A DNA stretch of 64,000 bases from Zophobihabitans entericus (GCF_011745665.1 NZ_CP050253.1:1649418-1713417); one strand, 5' to 3'; counted from the stretch's first letter, positions 9,729-19,867 are shown. Numbers and translations are program-made. Notes: generated by a model not told the origin, from the letters alone.

Positions 9729-10169
9729 ATGGATATTAAAGATAAACAAGCTAAATTAAAAACGCTTACACCAATGCAGTATCGTGTGACTCAGGAAAAT
9801 GGTACTGAACCACCATTTCGTAATGAGTTTAATGAGCATAAAGAAGAAGGTTTATATGTCGATATTGTGTCTGGTGAGCCTCTCTTTACCTCAATGGATA
9901 AGTTTGATTCAGGTTGTGGCTGGCCAAGCTTCTCTAAACCTATTGAAGCCGATAATGTGGAAGAAAGAACAGATAATAGTCACGGTATGCGCCGCGTTGA
10001 AGTTAGATCGTCTGAAGCAGATTCTCACTTAGGGCACGTCTTTACCGACGGACCTAAAGCACTGGGTGGTTTACGTTACTGTATTAACTCGGCAGCGCTA
10101 CGCTTTGTACCAAAAGATCAGCTTGAACAACAAGGTTATGGTGAGTATTTAGCACTGTTCAAAAAATAG
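9729..10169 (+). CDS. msrB: Peptide-methionine (R)-S-oxide reductase
   Basis: Reduces methionine-R-sulfoxide in proteins. The 146-residue protein carries SGCGWPSF (resolving Cys63), the substrate-binding HLGHVF, and the catalytic Cys118 in [11 protein letters not shown]. The two CxxC zinc-binding pairs found in E. coli MsrB are absent; the sequence follows the zinc-free type seen in the MsrB domain of Neisseria PilB. The ATG has a GAGGGAATTGTT leader with good spacing. Confidence 0.95.
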   Translation: MDIKDKQAKLKTLTPMQYRVTQENGTEPPFRNEFNEHKEEGLYVDIVSGEPLFTSMDKFDSGCGWPSFSKPIEADNVEERTDNSHGMRRVEVRSSEADSHLGHVFTDGPKALGGLRYCINSAALRFVPKDQLEQQGYGEYLALFKK

Positions 10170-10182
10170 AGCGGTGGTGTTG

Positions 10183-10204
10183 GTTGCGCGACGAAGTCGC
10201 GCTT
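10183..10204. repeat. 22-bp palindromic repeat, copy 1
   Basis: Contains GCGCGAC-GAA-GTCGCGC, a perfect 7-bp stem. It matches copy 2 at 10421-10442 at 19 of 22 positions in the same orientation. Confidence 0.7.
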
Positions 10205-10274
10205 CTGAGATCATAAACTGTGAATTTGATTTAGCTGTGTGACTTGGCAAATTGAGACTTAAAACCAGTGGAAG

Positions 10275-10370
10275 AGTCAGCATGGTGTGAGCTTACCGGC
10301 TCTATTCCGATGCGCAGGACATGCAAGCATGTAACGCTTACTCCATAGAGCCGCTAAGCTCAGTCAGCAT
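10275..10370. mobile_element. MITE-like inverted-repeat element with 9-bp direct repeats
   Basis: Arms 10288-10305 and 10345-10362 pair over 18 bp with a single mismatch. The 39-nt loop holds a second perfect hairpin ACATGC-AA-GCATGT (10319-10332). The direct repeat AGTCAGCAT is found at 10275-10283 and again at 10362-10370, as expected for a target-site duplication, although 4 bp separate the left copy from the left arm. No coding capacity. A structured RNA is the main alternative. Confidence 0.45.
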
Positions 10371-10420
10371 TTCTAAAAACTATACACCAGTAGGGCGTAT
10401 TTCCTATTAAAAATTTGCTA

Positions 10421-10442
10421 GTTGCACGACATAGTCGCGCTT
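10421..10442. repeat. 22-bp palindromic repeat, copy 2
   Basis: Contains GCACGAC-ATA-GTCGCGC, the same palindrome as copy 1 with one stem position changed. The two copies flank the MITE-like element at a distance of about 70 and 50 bp. Confidence 0.65.
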
Positions 10443-10533
10443 TTTGAAATAAGAAATCAATATCATAATAAGAAACCAGAGAATAATTTAAAGAAACTAA
10501 AAAAATAAAGAAATATGAAAATTGAGTGTAGTT

Positions 10534-10631
10534 GTTGCATTTGATGGAGAGCGTACCTCATAGGTCTTAGCGAGTCCTCGAGCGGGTGCCTATGGGATGC
10601 GATAAGCCGTCAAACCCACGGAGCAGGCAAC
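10534..10631. repeat. Long nested imperfect hairpin, about 100 nt
   Basis: Successive paired blocks are GTTGC/GCAAC (10534-10538, 10627-10631), TTGATGG/CCGTCAA (10541-10547, 10607-10613), a 13-nt block 10552-10564 with 10589-10601 (10 of 13 exact, the rest T-G or C-A), and an apical CGAG-TC-CTCG (10571-10580). Mismatches are mostly of the wobble type, which hints at selection for RNA folding, but a relic of a mobile palindrome is equally possible. Confidence 0.45.
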
Positions 10632-10716
10632 ATCACCAAAAACATTGCGCAAAGCAGCGCAGTCCGCCCCCAGATCCAATGCTAATAACAAACAACAGCA
10701 ACAGAGAAACACGCTA

Positions 10717-10734
10717 GCGGGGCGTGCTCCCCGC
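10717..10734. repeat. GC-rich hairpin downstream of yhhJ
   Basis: GCGGGG and CCCCGC enclose a 6-nt loop, 44 bp past the yhhJ stop. No T-run follows on the minus strand, so it is only a weak candidate for the operon terminator. Confidence 0.45.
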
Positions 10735-10777
10735 CCAAAACCATGCTGATAACATCACTAAAATTGAAATTAAAACC

Positions 10778-11902
10778 TTACGCCATTTGACTAATTGTGT
10801 TACGAAAACGCATCAATGAAATCGCAAATAACACACTACCAATTAAGAACAGTGCTAAAAACGATGTCCAGACGATACTCAGGTCAGCGCCCCGGAATAG
10901 AATCGCCTGCCCAAGTTCCACAAAGTGAGTCGTTGGGGCAAAAGACATCACATCCTGTACCAGTTGAGGCATACTCTCTCTTGGCGTCATACCACCAGAT
11001 AACATTTGCAAAGGTAATAACACCAACATTAGCAGCATACCAAACTGTGGCATACTTCTGGCAATTGTGGCTAAAAAGATTCCCATTGAAGTAGTGGCAA
11101 AAAGATGCAGAGAAACACCAACAAAAAACAGTAGTTTTGAGCCTTCAATCGGTACTTCTAACAGTCCCTGCACGACAAAGATCAGTGACAGAATTGTCGC
11201 TACTAATACCACGAGTCCCATCGACCACACTTTTGCCAGCATAATTTCGGTTGGTGTTACCGGCATAACCAATAGATGCTCAATCGTGCCATGTTCACGT
11301 TCACGAATCAGTGCAGCTCCGGTCAAAATAATTGACAGCATCGTTACCTGATTGATGATATTTGATAACGCACCAAACCACGATTGGGTCAGGTTTGGAT
11401 TGAATCTCATACGTAGTGCTAAATCAACCGGAAGCGCTGCCACTGTCCGGTAGCGCTGAATAAATTCCGTTGTCTCACTATTGATCATTTGCTGAATATA
11501 GCCATTACCAGTAAAGGCTTGTGACATTCTGGTGGCATCAACGTTAACTTGTAAATCTGGTGAGCGACCGGCCAGTACATCACTTTGGAAGTTTGGCGGA
11601 ATATTTAACACAAAAGTATAGTTACCAGAATCCATTCCCGGATCAACTTCACTCAGTGATATTCGACTTGGAACAGTAAAATGTGGTGGATAGAATGCAC
11701 CAATAATGCGTGAAGAGAGCTGAGAATCATCTTCATCAACAACAGCAATACTGGCTTTATATAAAGAATCCGGAACTGCCGTTGCTGCGGTATAAATCGA
11801 TACAGTAAAAGTAAACACAATCAATACCAGCATGATGGGATCACGCGCTAAGCTCCATAACTCTTTGACACCTAAACGATAAATATTTGCGAGTTGTTGC
11901 AT
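10778..11902 (-). CDS. yhhJ: ABC-2 type permease (YhhJ-like)
   Basis: Membrane subunit of a predicted drug- or envelope-related exporter. The 374-residue protein has one N-terminal transmembrane helix, a large extracytoplasmic domain (about 40-180), then five helices ending near the C-terminus, with the ABC-2 motif REREHGTIEHLLVMPVTPTE at about residues 200-219. It is the last gene of the yhiI-rbbA-yhhJ operon and starts 2 bp after the rbbA stop. Gene order and lengths are those of E. coli; the substrate is unknown. Confidence 0.88.
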   Translation of the reverse strand: MQQLANIYRLGVKELWSLARDPIMLVLIVFTFTVSIYTAATAVPDSLYKASIAVVDEDDSQLSSRIIGAFYPPHFTVPSRISLSEVDPGMDSGNYTFVLNIPPNFQSDVLAGRSPDLQVNVDATRMSQAFTGNGYIQQMINSETTEFIQRYRTVAALPVDLALRMRFNPNLTQSWFGALSNIINQVTMLSIILTGAALIREREHGTIEHLLVMPVTPTEIMLAKVWSMGLVVLVATILSLIFVVQGLLEVPIEGSKLLFFVGVSLHLFATTSMGIFLATIARSMPQFGMLLMLVLLPLQMLSGGMTPRESMPQLVQDVMSFAPTTHFVELGQAILFRGADLSIVWTSFLALFLIGSVLFAISLMRFRNTISQMA

Positions 11903-11904
11903 AA

Positions 11905-14646
11905 TTAAGTGTCCTGTTTTTTAAGTAATAGGATTGTGACACCTAAGATCACAGGGACTGCAATCACAAGCATGGTGATCGCCTGATGCAAATCAGAAAA
12001 GTCCAGTGCTTTACAAAACACACCACGGCTGATGGTCAAAATATGGGTGGTTGGATAAATTTCACCAATAATTTTACCTGATCCTTCCAGCGATGAAACC
12101 GGATTGAGCATTCCGGAAAATTGAATCGCAGGGATTAATGTTCCAATCAGAGTAAAGAACATCGCGGCAATCTGGCTGCGAGTAAAAGTAGAAGCAAACA
12201 GTCCCATTCCGGTTGAAATAATGCAGTAAATCAACATAGAGAGGGTTAAGGTGATAAAACTACCTTTAAGTGGAACATCAAACAGCGTGACAGATAGCAA
12301 CACCATCAGGAAGTAGTTAATCATTGCCAGCGTGATATAAGGTATTTGCTTGCCGATTAGAAATTCTGTACGAGTCACTGGCGTGACATATAAATTGATA
12401 ATTGAGCCTAGCTCTTTCTCTCTCACAACAGCCAGCGCTGTTAGCATCGCCGGGAACATTAACAGGAGAATTGGAATCACCGCTGGCACAATAGCTGGTA
12501 AACTTTTCACATCCGGGTTATAGCGGAAGCGGGTTTCGATATCTACCAGTGAGGTAATTGGTGTACCAAGACTATATTTTGCCTGATCAGCCAGCCATCC
12601 CTGATGCATACTTTGTACGTAACCTCTGACTGTTTCTGCCCGCTGTGGCATGGCACCATCAACCCAGGCACCAACCTGTACGTCAACACCACGCTGGATA
12701 TCTCTGGCAAAGTTTGGTGGAATTTCAATCGCTAAAGAGAGCTCGCCATTACGCATACGTTTATCTAAATCAGCGTAGTCAATAATCGGGTCTTTCTCAA
12801 TAAAGTAACGGGAGCCGGAAAGATTTAATGTATAGTTTTGACTAAGCGTAGTCTGATCACGATCAAGTACTGCAAAACTTAAGTCCTCTACGTCCATACT
12901 GATACCAAATCCCATCACAAACATCAGCATAATTGAACCAAGTAAAGCCAGTGTTGCCCGAATAGGATCGCGGCGCAGTTCCAGTGTTTCTCGCCACATA
13001 TAGCTGACCATACGGCGGAAACTAAAATAACGATGCTGGTTTGGATGCTGCTCTGTTGTATCTGATACAAGCTTTGCCTGCTGATTTTCTGCTGGTTCTG
13101 AGTCAGTTCCCGCGCCGGCATCAATCAGATATTTAATGAAGGCCTGTTCAAGCGTACCCACACCATATTGCTTAACCAGTTTCTCCGGAGAATCACTGGC
13201 CAGAACTTTACCTGCGTGCATCAGAGAGATTCGATCGCAGCGCTCGGCTTCATTCATAAAATGGGTAGAGATAAAAATAGTCACCCGATCATTACGGGAA
13301 AGCCCAATCAGCAAACGCCAGAAGTTATCCCGCGCGATAGGATCAACACCGGATGTGGGTTCATCAAGAATCAGCAGTTCTGGTTTATGAATCATCGCTA
13401 CAGCTAAGGATAAACGCTGGCGAATACCCAGTGGCAGACTATCTGGCAGAGAGTTAATTACATGTTTTAGGTCAAAGCGTTCAACCATTTCAATCACACG
13501 AGCAGGAATATCTTTTTCCGGCACATGAAACAAGCGGGCATGCAGAACTAAGTTCTGCTCAACAGTTAGCTCGCTATAGAGTGAAAAAGCCTGTGACATA
13601 TAGCCAACGCGACGCCGGGTATTAATGTCTTTAGGATCGACTTCATGGCCAAATAACCAGGCTTGTCCTTCAGTTGCCGGTAAAAGTCCGGTTAGCATCT
13701 TCATAGTGGTGGATTTACCGCAACCGTTGGAACCTAAAAAGCCAAATATCTCACCCTGACGGATGGTAAAGTTGACGTGATCAACGGCGACAAATTGCCC
13801 AAATCGCATGGTCAGGTCCTTGGCTTCAATGGCAACCTGAGTTGATTCATCAATATTTAACGGCGTGATTTCTACCGGTTTATAGCCCTGACGTTTTTCT
13901 TCCGGTAGCAGATAGATAAAGGCGGTTTCAAGTGAAGTTGTATGCGTTTTTTCCAGTAGCTGGGCAGGAGTTCCGGTATCTAAAATCTTACCGTCATCCA
14001 TCGCGATTAACCAGTCAAAACGCTGTGCTTCATCCATATAGGCAGTAGCGACAATCACGCTCATTTGTGGGCGTTCCTGCCTGATGCGGTCAATCAGATC
14101 CCAAAATTGTGAACGAGCAAGCGGGTCAACGCCGGTGGTTGGTTCATCCAGAATAAGTAGGTCTGGGTCATGGATTAAAGAACAGCATAAGCCCAGTTTT
14201 TGCTTCATCCCGCCTGATAATTTACCGGCAGGTCTGTCAAGGAAAGGGTAAAGTCCGGTACTTTGAGTCAATTCATCAATACGGCGTCGGCGCTCTGCTG
14301 CATTATGACCAAATAATAGGGCAAAGAACTGCAAGTTCTCTTCAACTGAAAGAGTGGGATAGAGGTTTTTGCCCAGCCCCTGTGGCATATACGCGATACG
14401 TGAACAGATAGCATCGCGATGCTTTTTACTGCTCATATCACCCTCTAAGGCGATAATTGTTCCTTGTTGGATCTCTCTGGCACCAGAGATGAGCGAAAGC
14501 AGGCTGGATTTACCCACGCCATCAGGTCCAATCAGGCCGACCATACCACCAGCCGGAATATCTAATGTGATATTATCCAGCGCTAATGTTTTTCCATAGT
14601 GTTGGCTCACATTGGTGAGCTTTACTGCTGGAGTGAGCGATTTCAT
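11905..14646 (-). CDS. rbbA: RbbA-type protein: two ABC ATPase domains fused to ABC-2 permease
   Basis: The 913-residue protein joins two ATPase domains (about 8-235 and 275-500) to an ABC-2 membrane domain (about 545-910). The first ATPase has GPDGVGKSS and [11 protein letters not shown]; the second has GSNGCGKST but an unorthodox signature [13 protein letters not shown]. coli RbbA (911 residues) was described as ribosome-associated, yet the operon with a membrane-fusion protein and a second permease suggests export. The start ATG overlaps the yhiI stop as ATGA. Function beyond family membership is not certain. Confidence 0.92.
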   Translation of the reverse strand: MKSLTPAVKLTNVSQHYGKTLALDNITLDIPAGGMVGLIGPDGVGKSSLLSLISGAREIQQGTIIALEGDMSSKKHRDAICSRIAYMPQGLGKNLYPTLSVEENLQFFALLFGHNAAERRRRIDELTQSTGLYPFLDRPAGKLSGGMKQKLGLCCSLIHDPDLLILDEPTTGVDPLARSQFWDLIDRIRQERPQMSVIVATAYMDEAQRFDWLIAMDDGKILDTGTPAQLLEKTHTTSLETAFIYLLPEEKRQGYKPVEITPLNIDESTQVAIEAKDLTMRFGQFVAVDHVNFTIRQGEIFGFLGSNGCGKSTTMKMLTGLLPATEGQAWLFGHEVDPKDINTRRRVGYMSQAFSLYSELTVEQNLVLHARLFHVPEKDIPARVIEMVERFDLKHVINSLPDSLPLGIRQRLSLAVAMIHKPELLILDEPTSGVDPIARDNFWRLLIGLSRNDRVTIFISTHFMNEAERCDRISLMHAGKVLASDSPEKLVKQYGVGTLEQAFIKYLIDAGAGTDSEPAENQQAKLVSDTTEQHPNQHRYFSFRRMVSYMWRETLELRRDPIRATLALLGSIMLMFVMGFGISMDVEDLSFAVLDRDQTTLSQNYTLNLSGSRYFIEKDPIIDYADLDKRMRNGELSLAIEIPPNFARDIQRGVDVQVGAWVDGAMPQRAETVRGYVQSMHQGWLADQAKYSLGTPITSLVDIETRFRYNPDVKSLPAIVPAVIPILLLMFPAMLTALAVVREKELGSIINLYVTPVTRTEFLIGKQIPYITLAMINYFLMVLLSVTLFDVPLKGSFITLTLSMLIYCIISTGMGLFASTFTRSQIAAMFFTLIGTLIPAIQFSGMLNPVSSLEGSGKIIGEIYPTTHILTISRGVFCKALDFSDLHQAITMLVIAVPVILGVTILLLKKQDT

Positions 14647-15716
14647 AACGATACATTAACAGCTAAGTTAGCCGGCCACTCGGCATCAGGATCAAGTTTG
14701 ACCCAGGCAACGCCCGGGAGTCCTGTTTTAACCAGTTCCAAATGTTTTTGTAGTAACTCTTTATCAATCTGCGCTTTGACTCTAAACATTAGTTTTTGTC
14801 TTTCACTGGCAGTTTCTACCGTCTTAGGCGTGAACTGAGCGGTACTGGCAACAAAGGTAATTTTAGCAGGAATAACATATTGCGGCGCAGCATCTAAAAT
14901 AATATGTGCTTCACCACCAATAGAGACTTTACCAACGGCGACTTCCGGTAAGAAAAAGGTCATATAGACGTCAGATAAATCCACCATATTTAATACTTTA
15001 CCACCAGCACCAAGTACTTCACCCGGTTGGGACACTCGGTATTGAATGCGCCCGTCACGCGGTGCAATCAGTTGGCTGTCTTCGATATCCGCCTGAACAC
15101 GATCAATGGTTGCCTGAGCCGCTTTTACAGTTGAAGCTGCACCAACAGCCTGAGCTTTGGCGGCATCAACAGCGGCTTCTGCTGCTGCAACTTGTGCTTT
15201 AGCAGCCAGTACTGCAGCCTCAGCGCTTTTTACGCTGGCGCGATCATCATCAAGTTGCTGATAAGATAGGGCCTGAGTTTTCGCTAAGGTTTCGGAACGG
15301 GCTAAACGTTTTTGCGCGGCATCAAGTTCGCTTTCTCTTTGCACCACAACTGCCTGAGCGGCTAAGACGTCACTTTCTTTTAATTTAATTTGTGCTTTAG
15401 CACTCTCTTCAGCATTGACTGCCTGATAATACTGCGCAGTGGCCTCTGCATGCTGGGCTTCCAGAACCTGAATTTGCATATGCGCAAGTGGTTGCCCGGT
15501 AGTAACAAAATCACCTTCATTCACCAAAATATCATCGATACGACCTGCTAGTTTGGTTGAGATATCGATCTCTGTGGCTTCTAAACGCCCATTGCCACTG
15601 ATAAATCCATCACCGGGCCCCTGATCACGCGTGCTGTACCAAAAATAACCGCCAATAGCGACGACAACTAACATGAGAATGATGATTAACGTTTTATTCT
15701 GGCTGGAAAACTTCAT
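14643..15716 (-). CDS. yhiI: HlyD-family membrane-fusion protein (YhiI-like)
   Basis: Periplasmic adaptor that links the RbbA/YhhJ transporter to an outer-membrane channel. The 357-residue protein has an N-terminal signal anchor (about 9-26), a split lipoyl/barrel-sandwich domain ([17 protein letters not shown] and [17 protein letters not shown]) and a long alanine-rich coiled-coil hairpin in between (about 80-205). It is the first gene of the operon and overlaps rbbA by 4 bp. Confidence 0.9.
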   Translation of the reverse strand: MKFSSQNKTLIIILMLVVVAIGGYFWYSTRDQGPGDGFISGNGRLEATEIDISTKLAGRIDDILVNEGDFVTTGQPLAHMQIQVLEAQHAEATAQYYQAVNAEESAKAQIKLKESDVLAAQAVVVQRESELDAAQKRLARSETLAKTQALSYQQLDDDRASVKSAEAAVLAAKAQVAAAEAAVDAAKAQAVGAASTVKAAQATIDRVQADIEDSQLIAPRDGRIQYRVSQPGEVLGAGGKVLNMVDLSDVYMTFFLPEVAVGKVSIGGEAHIILDAAPQYVIPAKITFVASTAQFTPKTVETASERQKLMFRVKAQIDKELLQKHLELVKTGLPGVAWVKLDPDAEWPANLAVNVSL

Positions 15717-15845
15717 AAAAGCTCCCTTTGGTAGAGTTAAAGTCAGTTAAGAGAAAAAACTAACTGCTTAGTAAGATTTTGCATAATTTCATGCTATCAA
15801 ATTGTAATCTATTTATTTTTGTCATTTAATGCGACAAAATCTAAA

Positions 15846-15888
15846 AAAAGTGTAAATAATCCTACTATTTGAAATAGCGCACACTTTT
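15846..15888. repeat. Inverted repeat upstream of yhiI
   Basis: AAAAGTGT (15846-15853) and ACACTTTT (15881-15888) are 27 nt apart and enclose a smaller CTATT-TGA-AATAG hairpin. It lies 130 bp upstream of yhiI and may be a regulator site or a structured leader; nothing else supports either reading. Confidence 0.3.
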
Positions 15889-15927
15889 AAATGCGGAGTT
15901 CGGCCAAAGGGAATGTTTTAAACAAAT

Positions 15928-15955
15928 GAAAAAACAAAAGGGAGCTTTCGCTCCC
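15928..15955 (-). terminator. Rho-independent terminator of ygfZ
   Basis: On the minus strand GGGAGC-GAAA-GCTCCC is followed by TTTTGTTTTTT, a textbook intrinsic terminator 28 bp past the ygfZ stop. Confidence 0.9.
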
Positions 15956-15983
15956 TGTCTAAAAAGTACTATCAATGGGTTAT

Positions 15984-16922
15984 TTATTTAGTTACGTGCA
16001 GCAGACTGTCCGGATTATTTTTCACTCTAAACACCGTAGCCTCTTCGACATCGTTATTTAAAACGGCTTGTACAATAATCTGCTTGTCTGTTAGCGCCAG
16101 TGAGGCCAAAACTGTACCGCTATCACGCCAGTTTTCACCCAGTTGCATTTCCAGACTTTCACCAACGACAGGCAGTGAAGTCGATGAACCAGTTAACTTG
16201 AAAAGAGCGCGTTTATTGATACCACGGTACTGGGCTCTTGCGATCATCTCCTGACCTAAATAGCAGCCTTTATCAAAGTGAATAGCATCAACTAGTTGTA
16301 AACTAAGAGCCTGAGGTAAAAACTCATTAGTATTAGGCAAATCAACGATTGGATAATCGGCTTCTATATCCAGCAGGAGCCACTGATTTGAATCAGCTGT
16401 AGCAGCACCTTGGGCAGCTAAATCTTGTTTGATTTGAGCTAATTTGCCTGAATCAGCAATGATGATAAATCGCTCGGTTGGTTTTGGTAAACAGATCAGT
16501 GTTATACCCTCTTTTTCAACCACAGTTTGCTCTGCTGTTGGGAGCTGTGGAAAGTAAGCGGATAGTTTTTCACGACTCTCTTTACCAGCAAAACCCAGCA
16601 AACCGCACTGATTTTCTTGTTCGATGGTGACCTTAGAAAATACGGCATATTTTTTAAGTTCAGTGAGCTGTTTTTCAGCAACATTTTTACGTTCAATATA
16701 GAAAAAATCACTACCATTTTGAAACAGCAGCCAGTTACTCCAGACTTTACCTTTAGCATCACAATGTACAGCAAAAGAGAAGTTTTCTGGCGTTAATTTA
16801 CTGGTATTAATAGTGATCTGACCCTGCAGATATTTTGCAGCGTCTGCGCCTGAGACTTTAATCAGTTGCCAGTCATTAAGTGTAACAACACTAAATGGAA
16901 GATCTTTTGATAAATGAAGCAT
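15984..16922 (-). CDS. ygfZ: Folate-binding Fe-S cluster repair protein
   Basis: Cytoplasmic tetrahydrofolate-dependent factor that helps maintain a subset of iron-sulfur enzymes such as MiaB. The 312-residue protein has the aminomethyltransferase-like fold of the family and the diagnostic motif KGCYLGQEMIAR with its essential cysteine at about residue 220. It is divergent from sdhE-ygfX, the same arrangement as in E. coli, and is closed by a strong terminator. Confidence 0.94.
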   Translation of the reverse strand: MLHLSKDLPFSVVTLNDWQLIKVSGADAAKYLQGQITINTSKLTPENFSFAVHCDAKGKVWSNWLLFQNGSDFFYIERKNVAEKQLTELKKYAVFSKVTIEQENQCGLLGFAGKESREKLSAYFPQLPTAEQTVVEKEGITLICLPKPTERFIIIADSGKLAQIKQDLAAQGAATADSNQWLLLDIEADYPIVDLPNTNEFLPQALSLQLVDAIHFDKGCYLGQEMIARAQYRGINKRALFKLTGSSTSLPVVGESLEMQLGENWRDSGTVLASLALTDKQIIVQAVLNNDVEEATVFRVKNNPDSLLHVTK

Positions 16923-17114
16923 AATAATAAACCCGACAGAATTGATAAGGTATTATATATAGGCTTGAGCAAAAATTACCAGCCCGGATTAAGGAATTTT
17001 ATATTGAAAGGACCTAATATATTTTGTGCACTTGCTCTAAAAACGGTATTTTTATTATAAGTAATCAGGTTATTTAGATTTAAAATGTTTTCAGCCTAAT
17101 AATAGAGATTGCTC

Positions 17115-17375
17115 ATGAATCAAAATATATTTTCTCAAGTTTTATGGTCTTGCCGTCGGGGTATGCGAGAGTTAGATCTGATGTTGATTCCTTTTGCGGA
17201 AAATTGTTTTAATCATTTATCGCCAGAACAACAACAAGCGTTTCAGTTACTATTAAAACAGGATGATTTAGTCCTGTTTGATAGTTTTTTTAATAATCAG
17301 CCACTGCAAGTGAAAGTACAACAAGAGCTGGTTGAGTTAATCAAATCTTATCAACAATGTGGCAAGCTGAATTAA
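17115..17375 (+). CDS. sdhE: Flavinator of succinate dehydrogenase
   Basis: Small cytoplasmic protein (86 residues) that assists covalent FAD attachment to SdhA and FrdA. It has the signature RGMRELD (about 14-20, the RGxxE motif). An upstream in-frame TTG at 17109 exists, but ATG 17115 gives the normal family length and has a GAG-containing ribosome binding site. ygfX overlaps its end by 19 bp, so the pair is translationally linked. Confidence 0.93.
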   Translation: MNQNIFSQVLWSCRRGMRELDLMLIPFAENCFNHLSPEQQQAFQLLLKQDDLVLFDSFFNNQPLQVKVQQELVELIKSYQQCGKLN

Positions 17376-17761
17376 CTCGCTCAGTTTGTCTGTACTTGCT
17401 CTGTATTGTCTTTTATAGCTCGTTATTTGGATTCAGTATCTATTTAAGCTGGCATATTCATTTGGGTTTAACGTTTCTTTTGGGATGTTTATTCATCTTT
17501 GAGTTTTATCGTGGCTATAAAAAGATTATTCAGCATGTTGGGGCGATTGCAATCGACCTGACGGTACAACAAATATACTGGCAAAAACAGCGTTGGGTTA
17601 TTCGACGTAAACCGTTGTTGTTGCGCTATTTTGCTGTTGTTTCAATTCAATCATTACGCACCAAAAAGCGTTGTACACTGCTGATTAGTTATGATCAGCT
17701 AACTTCTGAACACTGGCGTTCTTGTTGTTATTATTTAGAGCGACTCTCACAAGCATTTTAG
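17357..17761 (+). CDS. ygfX: YgfX (CptA)-like small membrane protein
   Basis: A 134-residue protein with two adjacent transmembrane helices near the N-terminus (about 9-52) and a basic cytoplasmic tail. In E. coli the sdhE-ygfX pair was described both as an SdhE partner and as a toxin-antitoxin-like locus acting on MreB/FtsZ. Identification rests on size, topology and the overlapping sdhE gene rather than on strong motifs. Confidence 0.82.
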   Translation: MWQAELTRSVCLYLLCIVFYSSLFGFSIYLSWHIHLGLTFLLGCLFIFEFYRGYKKIIQHVGAIAIDLTVQQIYWQKQRWVIRRKPLLLRYFAVVSIQSLRTKKRCTLLISYDQLTSEHWRSCCYYLERLSQAF

Positions 17762-17824
17762 TTGTGATTGAGATCAGCTATAATAACTCATTATGTTGTT
17801 TCGAAGTTAACTTAAGTGAGTTCC

Positions 17825-19783
17825 ATGAGTCAGACAAACCCATCTTCTGCTATTTTGGGGGCAGAGCATCATATGGCTAATAATCGATTAGAATTACTCA
17901 GCCCGGCCAGAGATGTTGAAATTGCCAGAGCGGCTATCTTACACGGTGCTGATGCTGTGTATATCGGCGGACCAAGTTTTGGAGCCAGGCACAATGCAGG
18001 TAATAGCCTGAAAGATATTGCTGACCTGACAACATTTGCTCACCAGTACTACGCAAAAGTTTTTGTGACACTAAATACTATTTTGCATGACGATGAACTG
18101 GAGCCAGCCCGCCAGCTGATCTGGCAACTTTATGAGGCGGGTGTTGACGTACTGATTGTGCAGGATATGGGTATTCTGGAGATGGACATTCCTCCGATAG
18201 AACTACATGCCAGTACGCAAACAGATATTCGAACCGTTGAAAAAGCTAAGTTTCTGTCTGATGTAGGTTTTTCGCAAATTGTGTTAGCCAGAGAACTGAG
18301 TCTGACACAAATCAAACAAATTCACGACAATATCGATGCCCGAATTGAGTTTTTTATTCACGGGGCACTGTGTGTTGCTTTCTCTGGTCAATGCTATATT
18401 TCTCATGCTCAAACCGGGCGTAGTGCTAATCGTGGTGACTGTTCACAAGCTTGTCGTTTACCATATACACTGAAAGACGATCAGGGGCGTGTTGTTGCCT
18501 ATGAAAAGCATCTGTTATCAATGAAGGATAATAATCAGGCGAATAATTTGCTGCCATTGATTGATGCTGGTGTACGCTCATTTAAAATTGAAGGACGTTA
18601 TAAAGACCTCTCTTATGTAAAAAATATTACCTCTTACTATCGTCAGAAATTAGATCAGATTCTGGAACAAAGACCAGATTTACAGCCGGCCGCTAGTGGT
18701 AAAACAGAACATTACTTTACGCCTAATCCGGAGAAAACCTTCCATCGGGGTAGTACCGATTATTTTGTCAATGAGAGACGTATTGATATCGGCGCTTTTG
18801 ACTCACCAAAATTTATTGGTTTACCCGTTGGTGAAGTTTTAAAAGTCGCCAAAGATTATCTGGAAGTTGAAGTGACCGAACCGTTAACTAACGGTGATGG
18901 GCTAAATGTGCTGGTTAAGCGGAAAATTGTTGGATTTAGAGCCAATAAAGTCGAAAAAGTCGCTAACTTACGCTATCGTGTTTATCCAAATGAGATGTTA
19001 CCTGAGTTTAAACAACTGCGTTTAAATCATCCATTAAATCGTAACTTAGATCATATCTGGCAGCAGAATTTATTAAAAACGTCCAGTGATCGTCGTATTG
19101 CGGTTGAGTTTATCTTAACCGGTCAGGCAAATGAACTGCAATTAACTGCGATTAGTGAAGAAGGTGCCACTGTTACCTGTTCTTTAGAAGGACAGTTTGA
19201 AGTTGCTAATCAGGCAGAAAAAGCCTTGGCGAATTTACAGGAAAGTTTGGCTAAACTGGGCCAGACAATGTATTACGCCAGTTCTGTCGCTGTGAATTTA
19301 CCGCAAATCTATTTCGTTCCCAGCGCTCAGTTAAATCAACTCAGACGTGAAACGATTGAAGCACTGACTGTTGCCCGTTTGGCTGAGTACCCAAGAGAGT
19401 TACGTAAAGCGGTCAGTGATCCAGCGCCAAAATATCCGGAAGAGCATCTGACCTTTTTGGCTAATGTCTATAATCATAAAGCCAGAGAGTTTTATCAACG
19501 CTATGGCGTGAAGCTGATCGATGCCGCTTATGAAGCGCATGAAGTGAAAGATGATGCTCCGGTGATGATTACCAAACACTGTCTGCGTTTTGCGTTTCAT
19601 CTTTGTCCTAAACAGGCTAAAGGTGTGCAAGGTGTCAGAACTAAGGTTACTCCGATGCAGCTGGTTCATAATGATGAAGTGCTGACGTTAAAATTTGATT
19701 GTAAATCTTGTGAGATGCAGGTTTGGGGTAAAATCAAACCACATATTTTAAAAGGTATCTTACCGGGGAAAAGGATTTTATAA
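17825..19783 (+). CDS. rlhA: 23S rRNA 5-hydroxycytidine C2501 synthase (U32 family)
   Basis: Hydroxylates C2501 of 23S rRNA. The protein is a full-length match to the RlhA branch of peptidase family U32, with LELLSPARD at the N-terminus, GADAVYIGGPSFGARHNAGN, the cysteine-bearing segment SANRGDCSQACRLPYTL, and a C-terminal domain with MITKHCLRFAFHLCPKQ and FDCKSCEMQV. Length from ATG 17825 is 652 residues against about 653 in E. coli. GTG 17816 and ATG 17873 are other in-frame starts; 17825 has AAGTGAG at close spacing. It stands alone on its transcript. Confidence 0.93.
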   Translation: MSQTNPSSAILGAEHHMANNRLELLSPARDVEIARAAILHGADAVYIGGPSFGARHNAGNSLKDIADLTTFAHQYYAKVFVTLNTILHDDELEPARQLIWQLYEAGVDVLIVQDMGILEMDIPPIELHASTQTDIRTVEKAKFLSDVGFSQIVLARELSLTQIKQIHDNIDARIEFFIHGALCVAFSGQCYISHAQTGRSANRGDCSQACRLPYTLKDDQGRVVAYEKHLLSMKDNNQANNLLPLIDAGVRSFKIEGRYKDLSYVKNITSYYRQKLDQILEQRPDLQPAASGKTEHYFTPNPEKTFHRGSTDYFVNERRIDIGAFDSPKFIGLPVGEVLKVAKDYLEVEVTEPLTNGDGLNVLVKRKIVGFRANKVEKVANLRYRVYPNEMLPEFKQLRLNHPLNRNLDHIWQQNLLKTSSDRRIAVEFILTGQANELQLTAISEEGATVTCSLEGQFEVANQAEKALANLQESLAKLGQTMYYASSVAVNLPQIYFVPSAQLNQLRRETIEALTVARLAEYPRELRKAVSDPAPKYPEEHLTFLANVYNHKAREFYQRYGVKLIDAAYEAHEVKDDAPVMITKHCLRFAFHLCPKQAKGVQGVRTKVTPMQLVHNDEVLTLKFDCKSCEMQVWGKIKPHILKGILPGKRIL

Positions 19784-19867
19784 AAAATAACCTTTTGATT
19801 AATAATCACATTTTATTTTCTATTTATTAAGCCATTTATAAATATGGTATCAAACTATTTTAAGTCC

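Larger units (their letters stand above)
10170..10777. other. Gene-free block rich in palindromes (msrB to yhhJ)
   Basis: About 600 bp with no credible gene. It is richer in G+C than the neighbouring intergenic DNA and holds at least five inverted repeats, two copies of a 22-bp motif, and a pair of related segments (around 10664-10688 and 10729-10753) sharing a CCATGCTGATAACA-like end. It looks like an accumulation of small mobile or structured repeat elements rather than a decayed gene. The individual elements are listed separately. Confidence 0.7.

Noticed and set aside
13136..13407. Plus-strand reading frames opposite rbbA
   Set aside because: They are shadows of the conserved ATPase sequence, without ribosome binding sites or recognisable products.
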